Origin: DATBLE01 sp046734335
GTDB lineage: Bacteria; Actinomycetota; Thermoleophilia; Gaiellales; Gaiellaceae
Length of the DNA stretch: 64,000 bases
Direction of reading: 5' to 3'
Assembly: GCA_046734335.1 (NCBI GenBank)
Contig: JBKPRA010000018.1
Location: 1-64,000 of the forward strand
Below the pieces are notes generated by a model that had not been told where the DNA came from, made no database searches, and saw only the letters and a list, made by a program, of their open reading frames with translations. Numbering within the stretch: position 1 is the stretch's first letter; every line of letters starts with the position of its first letter. This document shows, one piece after another, positions 8,013-16,302 of the stretch. The position numbers and the translations under genes are program-made.

Positions 8013-8888
8013 GTGCTCCCGCTCGAGTCGGTCCCGAACTTCTCCGAAGGGCGGGACGGCGGGACGATCGAGGCGATCGGCGAGGCGCTGGCGAGTGCAG
8101 GAGCGCGGTTGCTCGACGTGCACGCCGATGCCGACCACAACCGCTCCGTCTTCACACTGGTGGGCTCGGAGGCAGAGCTCGTCGAAGGGCTTGTTGCCGG
8201 GGTCGGCCGTGCGCGAGATCGGATCGACTTGCGGCGGCACGAGGGAGCTCATCCCCGTATCGGGGCGGCGGACGTCGTGCCGCTTGTTCCGATCAGGCCC
8301 CAGGACATGGAGCGCGCAGTGGCGGCCGCGGGCGAAGTGGCGGCCCGCCTCGGCGAACTGGGGTTGCCGACATTTCTCTACGGCGGCCCGGATCGCGGCC
8401 CGGCGTTCTTTCGCCACGGCGGTCCCGTCGGGCTACAGGCGCGGATCGACGCCGGCGAGCTCGCCCCGGACTTCGGGCCGTCGAGGCTCGACTCCACTGC
8501 CGGTGCAGTGCTGGTCGGCGCCCGCCGCCCGCTCATCGCCTTCAACGTCAACCTCCGGACCGACGACGTCGAGGTCGCCCGCGCGATCGCAGCGGTCGTA
8601 CGCGAGCGGGGCGGTGGCTTCGCGGGCGTACGGGCGCTCGGTCTCGACCTGCCGCGCGCGGGGCTCGTCCAGGTCAGCATGAACGTCGAGGACTGGGAGG
8701 CAGGCCCCCTGCACGAAATCGTGGCCCGCATCGTCGACGAGGCGGGTGCCCGTGGGGTGGAGGTGGCCGGCTCCGAACTGGTGGGGCTGATGCCGGCCGG
8801 AGCCGTGGCCGGGGCCGCGGGGGCGGCTCTCCGGATCGATGGCTTCGATTCTACGCGCGTGCTCGAGGTTCGGCTGCTCGACAACTGA
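8013..8888 (+). CDS. ftcD: Glutamate formimidoyltransferase (transferase domain only)
   Basis: A 291-aa protein that transfers the formimino group of N-formimino-L-glutamate to tetrahydrofolate, the last step of histidine degradation in this cluster. It opens with the family signature VPNFSEGRD and HADADHNRS and keeps FNVNLRT and the GLDLPRAGLVQVSMN strand. Mammalian FTCD adds a cyclodeaminase domain that is absent here, so a separate cyclodeaminase is expected elsewhere. The likely leaderless start is GTG 8013. It lies upstream of hutH, with an inverted-repeat operator between them. Confidence 0.88.
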   Translation: MLPLESVPNFSEGRDGGTIEAIGEALASAGARLLDVHADADHNRSVFTLVGSEAELVEGLVAGVGRARDRIDLRRHEGAHPRIGAADVVPLVPIRPQDMERAVAAAGEVAARLGELGLPTFLYGGPDRGPAFFRHGGPVGLQARIDAGELAPDFGPSRLDSTAGAVLVGARRPLIAFNVNLRTDDVEVARAIAAVVRERGGGFAGVRALGLDLPRAGLVQVSMNVEDWEAGPLHEIVARIVDEAGARGVEVAGSELVGLMPAGAVAGAAGAALRIDGFDSTRVLEVRLLDN

Positions 8889-8915
8889 CACGCTTCCGGC
8901 GTGATCCGGTCGGAG

Positions 8916-8943
8916 ACACGTGACACGACCGGCGATCACGTGT
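8916..8943. promoter_or_regulatory. Inverted repeat, candidate hut operator
   Basis: ACACGTGA (8916-8923) and its exact inverse TCACGTGT (8936-8943) have centres 20 bp apart, about two helical turns, and lie 58 bp upstream of the hutH -10 box. Each arm contains the palindrome CACGTG. The arrangement suits a dimeric or tetrameric repressor of the hut genes; no regulator gene was identified next to it. Confidence 0.5.
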
Positions 8944-9000
8944 CGTGCAGGGGGTCGACGCGCCCCTTCCGGGCGGGAGAAGGCGAGGTCGGCGCGAAGC

Positions 9001-9006
9001 TAGACT
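9001..9006 (+). promoter_or_regulatory. -10 box TAGACT for hutH
   Basis: TAGACT is followed by CGGCTG and the hutH GTG at 9013, a 6-nt leaderless spacing. Confidence 0.5.
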
Positions 9007-9012
9007 CGGCTG

Positions 9013-10557
9013 GTGCCCTCGGGAACGGCGATCGGCCTCACGGGCGAGGACCTGGTCGTCGACGACGTCTGGGCGATCGCGGTCGAAGGAGCCTCCGCCA
9101 CGCTGTCCGAGACGGCGCACGGACGGATGGTCGAGGCACGCGCCGTCGTCGACCGCGCGGCCCACGGACGCAGCGAGCACACCTACGGTGTGAACACCGG
9201 CTTCGGCCGCTTCGTCTCCCAGACGATCCCGGAAGAGCTGACCGAGGAGCTGCAGCTGCGGCTGCTGCGGAGCCATGCGTGCGGCGTCGGCGAGCCGTAC
9301 CCGGACGAGGTGGTTCGCGCGGCGATGGTGCTCCGGGCCAACGCGCTCGCCAAGGGGCGCTCCGGCGCCCGGCCCGAGCTCGTCGAACTGATGCTCGACT
9401 GTCTCGACCGGGGCGTGCTCCCCGTTGTGCCCAGCCGCGGCTCGGTGGGCGCGAGCGGCGACCTCGCGCCCCTCGCTCACCTCGCGTTGCCGCTCGTCGG
9501 CGAGGGCGAGGCGTGGTTCGGCGGTGACCGGCTCACCGGCTCCGAGGCGCTCGAGCGCGCCGGGCTCCGCCCGGAAACCCTCCAGGCGAAGGAGGGACTG
9601 TCGCTCGTCAACGGGACACAGTTCATGGCCGCGTTCGCGGCGCTGGGGCTCGTCCGTGCACGACGGCTCGCAAAGACGGCCGACATCGCCGGCGCTCTGT
9701 CGCTCGAGGCGCTGCAGGGTTCCCGCACGAGCTTTCTGCCCCAGGTGCACGCGCTGCGCCCTCTTCGTGGTCAGCAGGACTCCGCCGCGAACGTCCTGGC
9801 GCTGCTCGAGGGCTCCGCGATCAACGAGGCCCATCGCTGGTGCGACAAGGTCCAGGACGCGTATTCCCTGCGCTGTGCGCCGCAGGTGCACGGCGCCACC
9901 CGCGACCTGCTCGACTACATCGACTACACGGTCTCGGTCGAGCTGAACGCCGCCACCGACAATCCGCTGGTGCTGGTCGAGGACGACCTCTTGGTTTCGA
10001 ACGGGAACTTCCACGGCCAGCCGCTCGCATTCGCGCTCGATGCGCTTGCGCTCGGCGTCGCCGAGCTGGCGAGCATCTCTGAGCGTCGCGTCGAACGGCT
10101 CGTCAATCCGAGCCTGTCAGGAGGCCTGCCGCCGTTCCTGACGGTCGACGGCGGCCTGAACTCGGGGTTCATGATCCCGCAGTACGTGGCGGCGTCGCTC
10201 GTCAGTGAGAACAAGGTGCTGGCCCACCCGGCGAGCGTCGATTCGATCCCGACGAGCGCAGGGCAGGAGGACCACGTCTCGATGGGCAACACGGCCGGCC
10301 TCAAGGCCTGGCAGGTGCTCGGCAACGCCGAGTGGGCACTCGCCATCGAGCTGCTGGCCGGCGCCCAGGGGGTCGAGTTCCTGGCGCCGCTCGAGCCGGG
10401 CCGTGGGGTCGTCGCCGCGCACGGCTTCATCCGCTCGGTGTCCCCGCGCTTGACGGAGGATCGGCCCCTCGGCGGCGAGATCGAGGCCGTCGCCGGCGCG
10501 ATCCGCGACGGCTCGCTCGTCGCGGCTGTCGAGGTTGCGATCGGGGAGTTGCGGTGA
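9013..10557 (+). CDS. hutH: Histidine ammonia-lyase
   Basis: A 514-aa enzyme converting histidine to urocanate and ammonia. The Ala-Ser-Gly triad that cyclises into the MIO cofactor is present in GSVGASGDLAPLAHLAL. Other family blocks include YGVNTGFG, LVNGTQFM, DNPL and SAGQEDHVSMG. Length is normal for the family. It is followed without a gap by the small membrane gene (GTGA overlap at 10554) and then hutU, forming one operon whose first product step it catalyses. Confidence 0.96.
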   Translation: MPSGTAIGLTGEDLVVDDVWAIAVEGASATLSETAHGRMVEARAVVDRAAHGRSEHTYGVNTGFGRFVSQTIPEELTEELQLRLLRSHACGVGEPYPDEVVRAAMVLRANALAKGRSGARPELVELMLDCLDRGVLPVVPSRGSVGASGDLAPLAHLALPLVGEGEAWFGGDRLTGSEALERAGLRPETLQAKEGLSLVNGTQFMAAFAALGLVRARRLAKTADIAGALSLEALQGSRTSFLPQVHALRPLRGQQDSAANVLALLEGSAINEAHRWCDKVQDAYSLRCAPQVHGATRDLLDYIDYTVSVELNAATDNPLVLVEDDLLVSNGNFHGQPLAFALDALALGVAELASISERRVERLVNPSLSGGLPPFLTVDGGLNSGFMIPQYVAASLVSENKVLAHPASVDSIPTSAGQEDHVSMGNTAGLKAWQVLGNAEWALAIELLAGAQGVEFLAPLEPGRGVVAAHGFIRSVSPRLTEDRPLGGEIEAVAGAIRDGSLVAAVEVAIGELR

Positions 10558-10805
10558 CCGACCGTCCCAAGCAGAAGCGAAAGCTCCGCTGGGACGGAAC
10601 GCCAAGGACCATGCCGAAACACCCTTACCGCGACAGCGCCATCGTCTACGCCGTCCTCGCCGGAGTCGTCGTCGGCGTGACCGCCCTCACGAGCGGCAAT
10701 ATGCGCACGGCGCTGATCATCGCGCCCCTGTTGTTCGTGGTTGCCACCGGTTACAGCTGGTGGCGCTGGCGGCAACGCGAACGGGAGGGAGCCGACAACC
10801 GATGA
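10554..10805 (+). CDS. Small two-helix membrane protein in the hut operon
   Basis: An 83-aa protein with a basic N-terminus (KQKRKLRW) and two hydrophobic stretches (about residues 28-45 and 52-70), ending in a highly charged tail. It overlaps hutH by four bases (GTGA) and hutU by four bases (ATGA), so it is translationally embedded in the histidine pathway. No family was recognised. A role in histidine or urocanate uptake, or membrane anchoring of a hut enzyme, is conceivable but only inferred from position. Confidence 0.7.
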   Translation: MTDRPKQKRKLRWDGTPRTMPKHPYRDSAIVYAVLAGVVVGVTALTSGNMRTALIIAPLLFVVATGYSWWRWRQREREGADNR

Positions 10806-12508
10806 CCATGACCGAGACGACGGAGTCCGCGGTCGAGGCACTGTGCGGCGACCTCTCGCGGATCCGAGCGCCGCGAGGCACTCGGCTCAACGCCGGTTCG
10901 TGGTCGACCGAGGCTCCGCTCCGGATGCTGCTCAACAACCTCGACCCGGACGTCGCCGAGCACCCGGAGGCGCTCGTCGTCTACGGCGGCACCGGCCGGG
11001 CGGCGCGAAGCCACGACGCGCTGAAGGCGATCGTCCGAACCCTCCTCCGCCTGGGCGACGACGAGACGCTGCTCGTGCAGAGCGGCAAGCCGGTCGGCGT
11101 CTTCCGCACGCATTCCCGCGCGCCGCGCGTCCTGATCGCCAACGCGCTGCTGGTGCCACGCTGGGCGAACTGGGACGAGTTCCGCCGGCTGGAGACGCTC
11201 GGCTTGACGATGTTCGGCCAGATGACGGCCGGGAGCTGGATCTACATCGGTACGCAGGGGATTCTGCAAGGCACGTACCAGACGTTCGCGGCTGCGGCGG
11301 AGCGGCACTACGGCGTCGCCGACCTTGCCGGTCGCTCGATTCTCACTGCCGGGCTGGGTGGGATGGGTGGTGCACAGCCGCTGGCGGGAACGATGCTGAA
11401 CGCCGCTGTCCTCTGCGTCGAGGTCGATCCGTCCCGAATCGCGCGCCGGCTGGAGACGCGCTACCTCGACGAGGCGACCGAGTCGCTCGACGACGCGCTC
11501 GCACGCATTCGTGCGGCCCAGCGCGACCGCCGGGGCGTCTCGGTCGGGCTGCTCGGCAACGCGGCCGACGTCGTGCCGGAGCTGGCTCGCCGCGGCGAGG
11601 CCTTCGACCTCGTCACCGACCAGACCGCCGCGCACGACCCTTTGACGGGCTATGTACCCATGGGCCTCGACGTGGGCACCGCCGCAGAGTTGCGTGCGGC
11701 CGATCCAGTGACGTATCTGCAACAAGCCCGTGACAGCATTGCGACACACGTCCACGGGCTGCTCGAGTTCGTCCGGGCCGGCAGCTACGTTTTCGATTAT
11801 GGCAACAACCTGCGAGGTGAGGCCTTAGAGGCGGGCGTCGAGAATGCGTTCACATACCCGGGCTTCGTCCCGGCTTATATCCGGCCGCTCTTCAGCCGCG
11901 GCGTCGGGCCATTCAGGTGGGCCGCACTCTCGGGCGACCCGGCGGACATCGCCACGATCGACGCAATGCTGCTGGAGCTGTTCCCGGAGGACGGTGTCCT
12001 GCAGCGCTGGCTGGGGTTGGCACCCGAGCGGGTCGCGTTCCAGGGGCTGCCCGCGCGGATCTGCTGGCTCGGCTACGGCGACCGTGCTCGCGCCGGGCTC
12101 GGGATCAACGAACTCGTGCGCAGTGGGCGGGTGACGGCGCCGGTCGTGATCGGGCGGGATCACCTCGACTCGGGCTCGGTCGCCTCTCCGTACCGCGAGA
12201 CGGAGGCGATGATCGACGGCTCCGACGCGATCGCCGACTGGCCGATCCTGAACGCCCTGCTCAACGTCGCCGCGGGGGCGACCTGGGTCAGTGTCCACCA
12301 CGGCGGCGGAGTCGGAATCGGCAACTCGATCCACGCCGGCATGGTCGTCGTCGCCGACGGAACGAGCGACGCGGCCGAGCGGCTGGAGCGGGTGCTGACC
12401 ACCGACCCGGGCACCGGCGTCATGCGCCATGCCGACGCCGGGTACGAGGAGGCGATCGAACACGCCCGCGAGCACGGGCTCGACCTGCCCGGCCTCGAAG
12501 AGCGCTAG
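10802..12508 (+). CDS. hutU: Urocanate hydratase (urocanase)
   Basis: A 568-aa NAD-dependent enzyme converting urocanate to 4-imidazolone-5-propionate, the second step of histidine breakdown. The conserved blocks YGGTGRAARSHDA, LMVQSGKPVG-like LVQSGKPVGVF, GLGGMGGAQPLAG (NAD-binding glycine loop) and VSVHHGGGVGIG are visible. The ATG at 10802 overlaps the upstream small gene. The TAG stop (12506-12508) starts the -10 box of the next gene. Confidence 0.96.
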   Translation: MTMTETTESAVEALCGDLSRIRAPRGTRLNAGSWSTEAPLRMLLNNLDPDVAEHPEALVVYGGTGRAARSHDALKAIVRTLLRLGDDETLLVQSGKPVGVFRTHSRAPRVLIANALLVPRWANWDEFRRLETLGLTMFGQMTAGSWIYIGTQGILQGTYQTFAAAAERHYGVADLAGRSILTAGLGGMGGAQPLAGTMLNAAVLCVEVDPSRIARRLETRYLDEATESLDDALARIRAAQRDRRGVSVGLLGNAADVVPELARRGEAFDLVTDQTAAHDPLTGYVPMGLDVGTAAELRAADPVTYLQQARDSIATHVHGLLEFVRAGSYVFDYGNNLRGEALEAGVENAFTYPGFVPAYIRPLFSRGVGPFRWAALSGDPADIATIDAMLLELFPEDGVLQRWLGLAPERVAFQGLPARICWLGYGDRARAGLGINELVRSGRVTAPVVIGRDHLDSGSVASPYRETEAMIDGSDAIADWPILNALLNVAAGATWVSVHHGGGVGIGNSIHAGMVVVADGTSDAAERLERVLTTDPGTGVMRHADAGYEEAIEHAREHGLDLPGLEER

Positions 12509-12511
12509 GCT
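12506..12511 (+). promoter_or_regulatory. -10 box TAGGCT for the cupin gene (contains the hutU stop)
   Basis: The hutU stop codon TAG forms the first half of TAGGCT. The cupin ATG follows after 8 nt. Confidence 0.4.
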
Positions 12512-12519
12512 CGACCCGG

Positions 12520-13053
12520 ATGCCCGACGAAGCGCGCCTCGAGCAGACCGGGAACGGCCTCGAGAACGGCCTCGTTCCGTCGTTCGACGGATGGTTCGTG
12601 GTCAACGCCGCGTACACCCCGTGGTGGCAGAGCGACTACTTCGGCGCGTCGACTTCCCACGAGGGCAAGCTCGAATTCCCGGAGTACGGGATGAACATCC
12701 ACGTTCTGTGGCCGGGGCAACCGAACGGGCTCTACCACCGGGAGAGCGTCCAGGAGGACTTCCTCGTCGTCTCGGGCGAGTGCTTCGTCCTGATCGAGGG
12801 AGAGGAGCGGCGCCTGAAGTCTTGGGACTTCGTCCACTGCCCGGCCGGGACCGATCACATCTTCGTCGGCGCGGGGGAGGGGCCGTGCGTGATCGTCACG
12901 CGTGCGCCGAGCACGATCACGTACCCCGTCTCGGAGCTTGCCCAGCGGCACGGCGCGTCGACCCACGCGGAGACCGACGTTCCGAGGGACGCTTACGCGC
13001 CGTTCGACCGGGGCGAGGTCGGCCCCATGCCGAACGGCGCGCTTCCAACCTGA
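12520..13053 (+). CDS. Cupin-domain protein
   Basis: A 177-aa single-domain beta-barrel protein. The cupin motifs are recognisable: LYHRESVQEDFLVVSGECFVLIEGEE (motif 1 with its His/Glu positions partly kept) and WDFVHCPAGTDHIFV (motif 2 with HCPAGTDH). A metal-binding role is likely but the substrate is unknown. It closes the hut block and may act on a pathway intermediate, though its own -10 box allows independent expression. It converges on the efflux operon, whose stop is 8 bp away. Confidence 0.75.
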   Translation: MPDEARLEQTGNGLENGLVPSFDGWFVVNAAYTPWWQSDYFGASTSHEGKLEFPEYGMNIHVLWPGQPNGLYHRESVQEDFLVVSGECFVLIEGEERRLKSWDFVHCPAGTDHIFVGAGEGPCVIVTRAPSTITYPVSELAQRHGASTHAETDVPRDAYAPFDRGEVGPMPNGALPT

Positions 13054-13060
13054 GATCGGT

Positions 13061-14539
13061 CTAGGCGACCTTCTCGAACGACGGCGTCGCGGTCAGCGCG
13101 GTCTCTGGAACAGCCGCTTCGACGGCCGCCGGCTGCGGCCGGCGCGCTCTGCCGATCGTGACCGCGGCGACGACGGCGCCCGCGAACAGGATCGCGGCAC
13201 CGACCTGGAGTGCCCGGTGGTATCCGGCGACGAACTGGGCGTCGTACGCCGGACTGGCCGCGCCCACGGTGAGATGCGTCGCGACGACGGTGCCCATGAT
13301 CGCGATGCCGAGCGAGCCGCCGACCTGGCGCATGCTGTTGATCACAGCCGAGCCGACCCCGGCCTTGTCGACAGGCACCGAGCCCATCGCGGCGGCAGTG
13401 GTCGGTGCCATCGTGATCGCGATCCCGAAGCCACCGACGAGGAGCCCGGGCAGGATGTCCGAGAACGACGACTGCGCATCGAGCCTCCCGAAGAGGAGCA
13501 GAGATCCGGTCAAGAGCGTCATCCCGGTGACAATCGGCCACCGTGGCCCGATCCGGTCGGACAACCGGCCGGCGAACGGCGCGACGAGAATGATCAGCAG
13601 CGTCATCGGCAGGAACGTCGCTCCGGTCTTGATCGCGCTGTAGCCCAGCACGTTCTGGAGAAAGAGCGAGTTGAAGAAGAAGATCCCGAACATCGAGAGC
13701 CCGACCATTCCCATCACCGTGTTCGCCCCACTGAAGCTGGGGTTACGGAACAGGGACAGGTCGAGCATCGGGATCCGCTGACGCGCCTCGAGCAGGACGA
13801 ACGCTGTGAGCGAGACCGCTGCGAGGGCCAGCAGGCCCACCACGCGGGTCGAGCCCCATGGATGAGTGTTGGTCTCGATCAGCCCGTAGGTGAGCGCGAA
13901 GAGCCCGACCGCCGAGCTGACCAGGCCAGGCAGGTCGAGCCGCTGCTCGCGCGACGTGTCCTTCGTCTCATCGATGAATGCTCGGGCGGCCAGCACGCCG
14001 ACGACCCCGACCGGCACGTTGACGAAGAAGATCCAGCTCCAGCTGATCCGCTCGGTGATCACGCCGCCGACCAGGGGTCCGATCGCCAGCGCCAGCGCAG
14101 AGACGCCCGCCCAGATCCCGATCGCCGTGCCGCGCAGCCGCGCCGGGAACGTCGCGGTGATGATCGACAGGGTCGCCGGGTTCATCAGCGCCGCGCCCAC
14201 ACCCTGGACGGTGCGGGCCGCGATCAGCGACGCTGCGCCGCCGGCGAGCCCGCACCAGAGCGACGCCCCGCTGAAGATGATCAGGCCGGCAATGAAGATC
14301 GCCCGCCTGCCCAGCAAGTCGGCGAGCTTGCCGCCCGTGAGCAGGAGAACGCCGAACGTCAGTGCGTAGGCGTTGACGACCCACTCGAGCTCCGACACCG
14401 AGATGCCCAGGTCGGAGCGGATCGACGGCAGCGCCACGTTCACCACCGTGTTGTCGAGCATGATCATGAACAGGCCGAACGAGACGGCGACCAGCGTCCA
14501 CCACTTGCGGTTCTCGTCCGTGAACATCCGTGCCTTCAT
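13061..14539 (-). CDS. DHA2-family (EmrB/QacA) multidrug efflux MFS transporter
   Basis: A 492-aa major facilitator protein with about 14 transmembrane helices. It shows the DHA2 hallmarks: LDNTVVNVALPSI in helix 1, GGKLADLLGRR (motif A) and GIWAGVSALALAIGPLVGG (motif C, the drug/H+ antiporter signature). It should expel cationic or hydrophobic drugs using the proton gradient. Its ATG overlaps the stop of the 65-aa gene (ATGA), so it is the third coupled gene of the MarR-controlled operon. It may be a paralogue of the 499-aa pump upstream. Confidence 0.92.
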   Translation of the reverse strand: MKARMFTDENRKWWTLVAVSFGLFMIMLDNTVVNVALPSIRSDLGISVSELEWVVNAYALTFGVLLLTGGKLADLLGRRAIFIAGLIIFSGASLWCGLAGGAASLIAARTVQGVGAALMNPATLSIITATFPARLRGTAIGIWAGVSALALAIGPLVGGVITERISWSWIFFVNVPVGVVGVLAARAFIDETKDTSREQRLDLPGLVSSAVGLFALTYGLIETNTHPWGSTRVVGLLALAAVSLTAFVLLEARQRIPMLDLSLFRNPSFSGANTVMGMVGLSMFGIFFFNSLFLQNVLGYSAIKTGATFLPMTLLIILVAPFAGRLSDRIGPRWPIVTGMTLLTGSLLLFGRLDAQSSFSDILPGLLVGGFGIAITMAPTTAAAMGSVPVDKAGVGSAVINSMRQVGGSLGIAIMGTVVATHLTVGAASPAYDAQFVAGYHRALQVGAAILFAGAVVAAVTIGRARRPQPAAVEAAVPETALTATPSFEKVA

Positions 14540-14733
14540 CCATCCCCCCTCGAGGTGTGCGGGGTGCGGGCGAGCCGTGTCAGCTCGCCGCGCACCCGCT
14601 CGATCGCATCGCTGTGCAGGGCCACCGCGTCCGCGGGTGCGCCGCTCGTCTCGAGCAGCGCGCGGATGTGGACGAGCCCTTTAAGCTGCAGCTCGAGATC
14701 GTCGAGCTGCCGTTGCAATGTCGCTCCGCTCAT
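14536..14733 (-). CDS. 65-aa helical protein coupled between two efflux pumps
   Basis: A short, charged, heptad-rich product (LQRQLDDLELQLKGLVHIRALLE and VALHSDAIERVRGELTRLA) predicted to form two amphipathic helices or a coiled coil, with no transmembrane segment. It overlaps both neighbouring pump genes by exactly four bases (ATGA on each side), strong evidence that it is translated. No family was recognised. It may regulate or bridge the two transporters. Confidence 0.7.
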   Translation of the reverse strand: MSGATLQRQLDDLELQLKGLVHIRALLETSGAPADAVALHSDAIERVRGELTRLARTPHTSRGDG

Positions 14734-16229
14734 GCGGCCTCCAGTTCGAGCACGGCCTCCTCGGTCAGCTCCGGCTGTGCCTGGGCAGGCTTCGACTCCA
14801 GCATCAAGGCGGACAGCACCGCACCCGCGGCTGCCAGGCCGGCCAGAACGTAGAAGCCGAGCTGGAAGCCGTGCGTCAGGGCCTCGCCGCTGAACGCGTT
14901 CGTCCCGGCGTGGCTGTCCACATAGCGTGAGGTGAAGGTCGTCGCGACCGTGGTCGCCAGGGCCACGCCGATCGCGCCGCCGATCTGCTGTGTCGTATTG
15001 ATCAGGCCGGAGGCGATCCCCGCATCGGACTCGGTCACACCAGTGAGCGCGCCGATCGACATCGGCACGAACGCGAGCGCAAGCCCGAGGCCGCTGATCA
15101 TGAACGCCGGGAACAGGTCGGCGAAGTAGCTGCCGTTGACCGGAAGCTGAGCAAACATCACCAGCGCGACCGTCGTCAGCGCCAGGCCGGCAGGCAGCAC
15201 GCGCCGCACACCGATCCGAGTGACCAGCGCCTGGGACACGGTCGAGAACACGATGATCGTCAGCGTCAGGCCGATATACGCCACGCCTGTCTTCAGAGCC
15301 GAGTAGTGCAGCACTTCCTGCATGTACAGCGTCAGCAGGAAGAACTGGGCGAAGATCGCTCCGCCCATGAGCAGGCCGGCGATGTTCGACGCCGTCAGCG
15401 TGCGCAGCCGGAAGATCCGGAGCGGAAGCAACGGTGCCTTCGAGCGCGCCTCGATCACGAAGAACGCCACGATCAGGACCACCGAGGCGGCCAGGAGCCC
15501 GATCGTCGAGCCAGTGCCCCAGCCCTGCTGCGTGGCGCGGGTCATGGCGTAGACGAGCAGCATCAGCCCGCCGGTGATCGACGCGGCACCGGTGAAGTCG
15601 AACCGGCGATGGCCCAGGTCGGCACGGCTCTCGCGGAGCAGCACCGGGCTCAGCGCCATCAGGAGCACACCCACCGGCACGTTGATGAAGAAGATCCACG
15701 ACCAGCTGAGCGCGCTGGTCAGGGCACCGCCGAGCAGCACGCCGGCTGCGCCACCGCTGCCGGAGGCCGCGCCCCAGATGCCGAGCGCGACGTTGCGGTC
15801 CTTGCCCTCGCGGAAGGTCGTGGTGAGGATCGACAGCGCCGCGGGCGAGAGCATCGCCGCTCCGAGCCCCTGCAGGGCGCGGAACGTGATCAGCGATCCT
15901 TCCGACCACGCGAGCCCGTCGAGCAGCGAAAAGACCGTGAAGACCGCCAGCCCGGCGATGAACAGCCGCCGGCGGCCCAGCAGGTCGGCCAGCCTGCCGC
16001 CGAGCAGCAGGAACCCTCCGAAGAAGATCGCGTAGGCGGTGATCACCCACTGGAGGCTCTCCTGTGAGAAGCCCAGATCGGTCCTGATCGAGGGCAGGGC
16101 GACGTTCACGATCGCCACGTCCAGCACGACCATGAACTGCGCGGCCACGATCAGCGCCAGCGCCCACCAGCGCCGGGAATCGCGGTCTTCTGTTTCGACT
16201 GCCGGGTATGCCACAATATCTGCAGTCAT
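14730..16229 (-). CDS. DHA2-family (EmrB/QacA) multidrug efflux MFS transporter
   Basis: A 499-aa pump with about 14 helices and the same signatures as its neighbour: LDVAIVNVALPSI, GGRLADLLGRRR (motif A) and GIWGAASGSGGAAGVLLGG (motif C). I chose the ATG at 16229 because GGAGGGG lies 8 nt upstream; an upstream GTG at 16322 would run through the operator. It is the first gene of a three-gene operon divergent from the MarR gene, and is probably repressed by it through the palindrome at 16249-16277. Confidence 0.92.
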   Translation of the reverse strand: MTADIVAYPAVETEDRDSRRWWALALIVAAQFMVVLDVAIVNVALPSIRTDLGFSQESLQWVITAYAIFFGGFLLLGGRLADLLGRRRLFIAGLAVFTVFSLLDGLAWSEGSLITFRALQGLGAAMLSPAALSILTTTFREGKDRNVALGIWGAASGSGGAAGVLLGGALTSALSWSWIFFINVPVGVLLMALSPVLLRESRADLGHRRFDFTGAASITGGLMLLVYAMTRATQQGWGTGSTIGLLAASVVLIVAFFVIEARSKAPLLPLRIFRLRTLTASNIAGLLMGGAIFAQFFLLTLYMQEVLHYSALKTGVAYIGLTLTIIVFSTVSQALVTRIGVRRVLPAGLALTTVALVMFAQLPVNGSYFADLFPAFMISGLGLALAFVPMSIGALTGVTESDAGIASGLINTTQQIGGAIGVALATTVATTFTSRYVDSHAGTNAFSGEALTHGFQLGFYVLAGLAAAGAVLSALMLESKPAQAQPELTEEAVLELEAA

Positions 16230-16248
16230 CTTTTGTCCCCTCCAATCA

Positions 16249-16277
16249 TTGAGTTCTGCCACGATAACAGAACTCAA
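16249..16277. promoter_or_regulatory. Palindromic operator between MarR and the efflux operon
   Basis: TTGAGTTCTG (16249-16258) and its exact inverse CAGAACTCAA (16268-16277) flank a 9-bp AT-containing spacer. The spacer holds a minus-strand TATCGT (16261-16266), a good -10 box for the pump operon. A bound MarR dimer would cover this -10 and the upstream region of the MarR promoter, explaining repression and autoregulation. Confidence 0.75.
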
Positions 16278-16288
16278 CGTTGGTGAGC

Positions 16289-16294
16289 TACACT
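16289..16294 (+). promoter_or_regulatory. -10 box TACACT for the MarR gene
   Basis: TACACT lies 8 nt before the MarR ATG at 16303, just downstream of the palindromic operator. Confidence 0.45.
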
Positions 16295-16302
16295 TATTCC
16301 TA

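Noticed and set aside
14536..16245. 569-codon frame over the MFS pump gene on the same strand
   Set aside because: Only its last 65 codons (from ATG 14733) look like protein and show overlaps on both sides. The rest is an out-of-frame reading of the pump gene.
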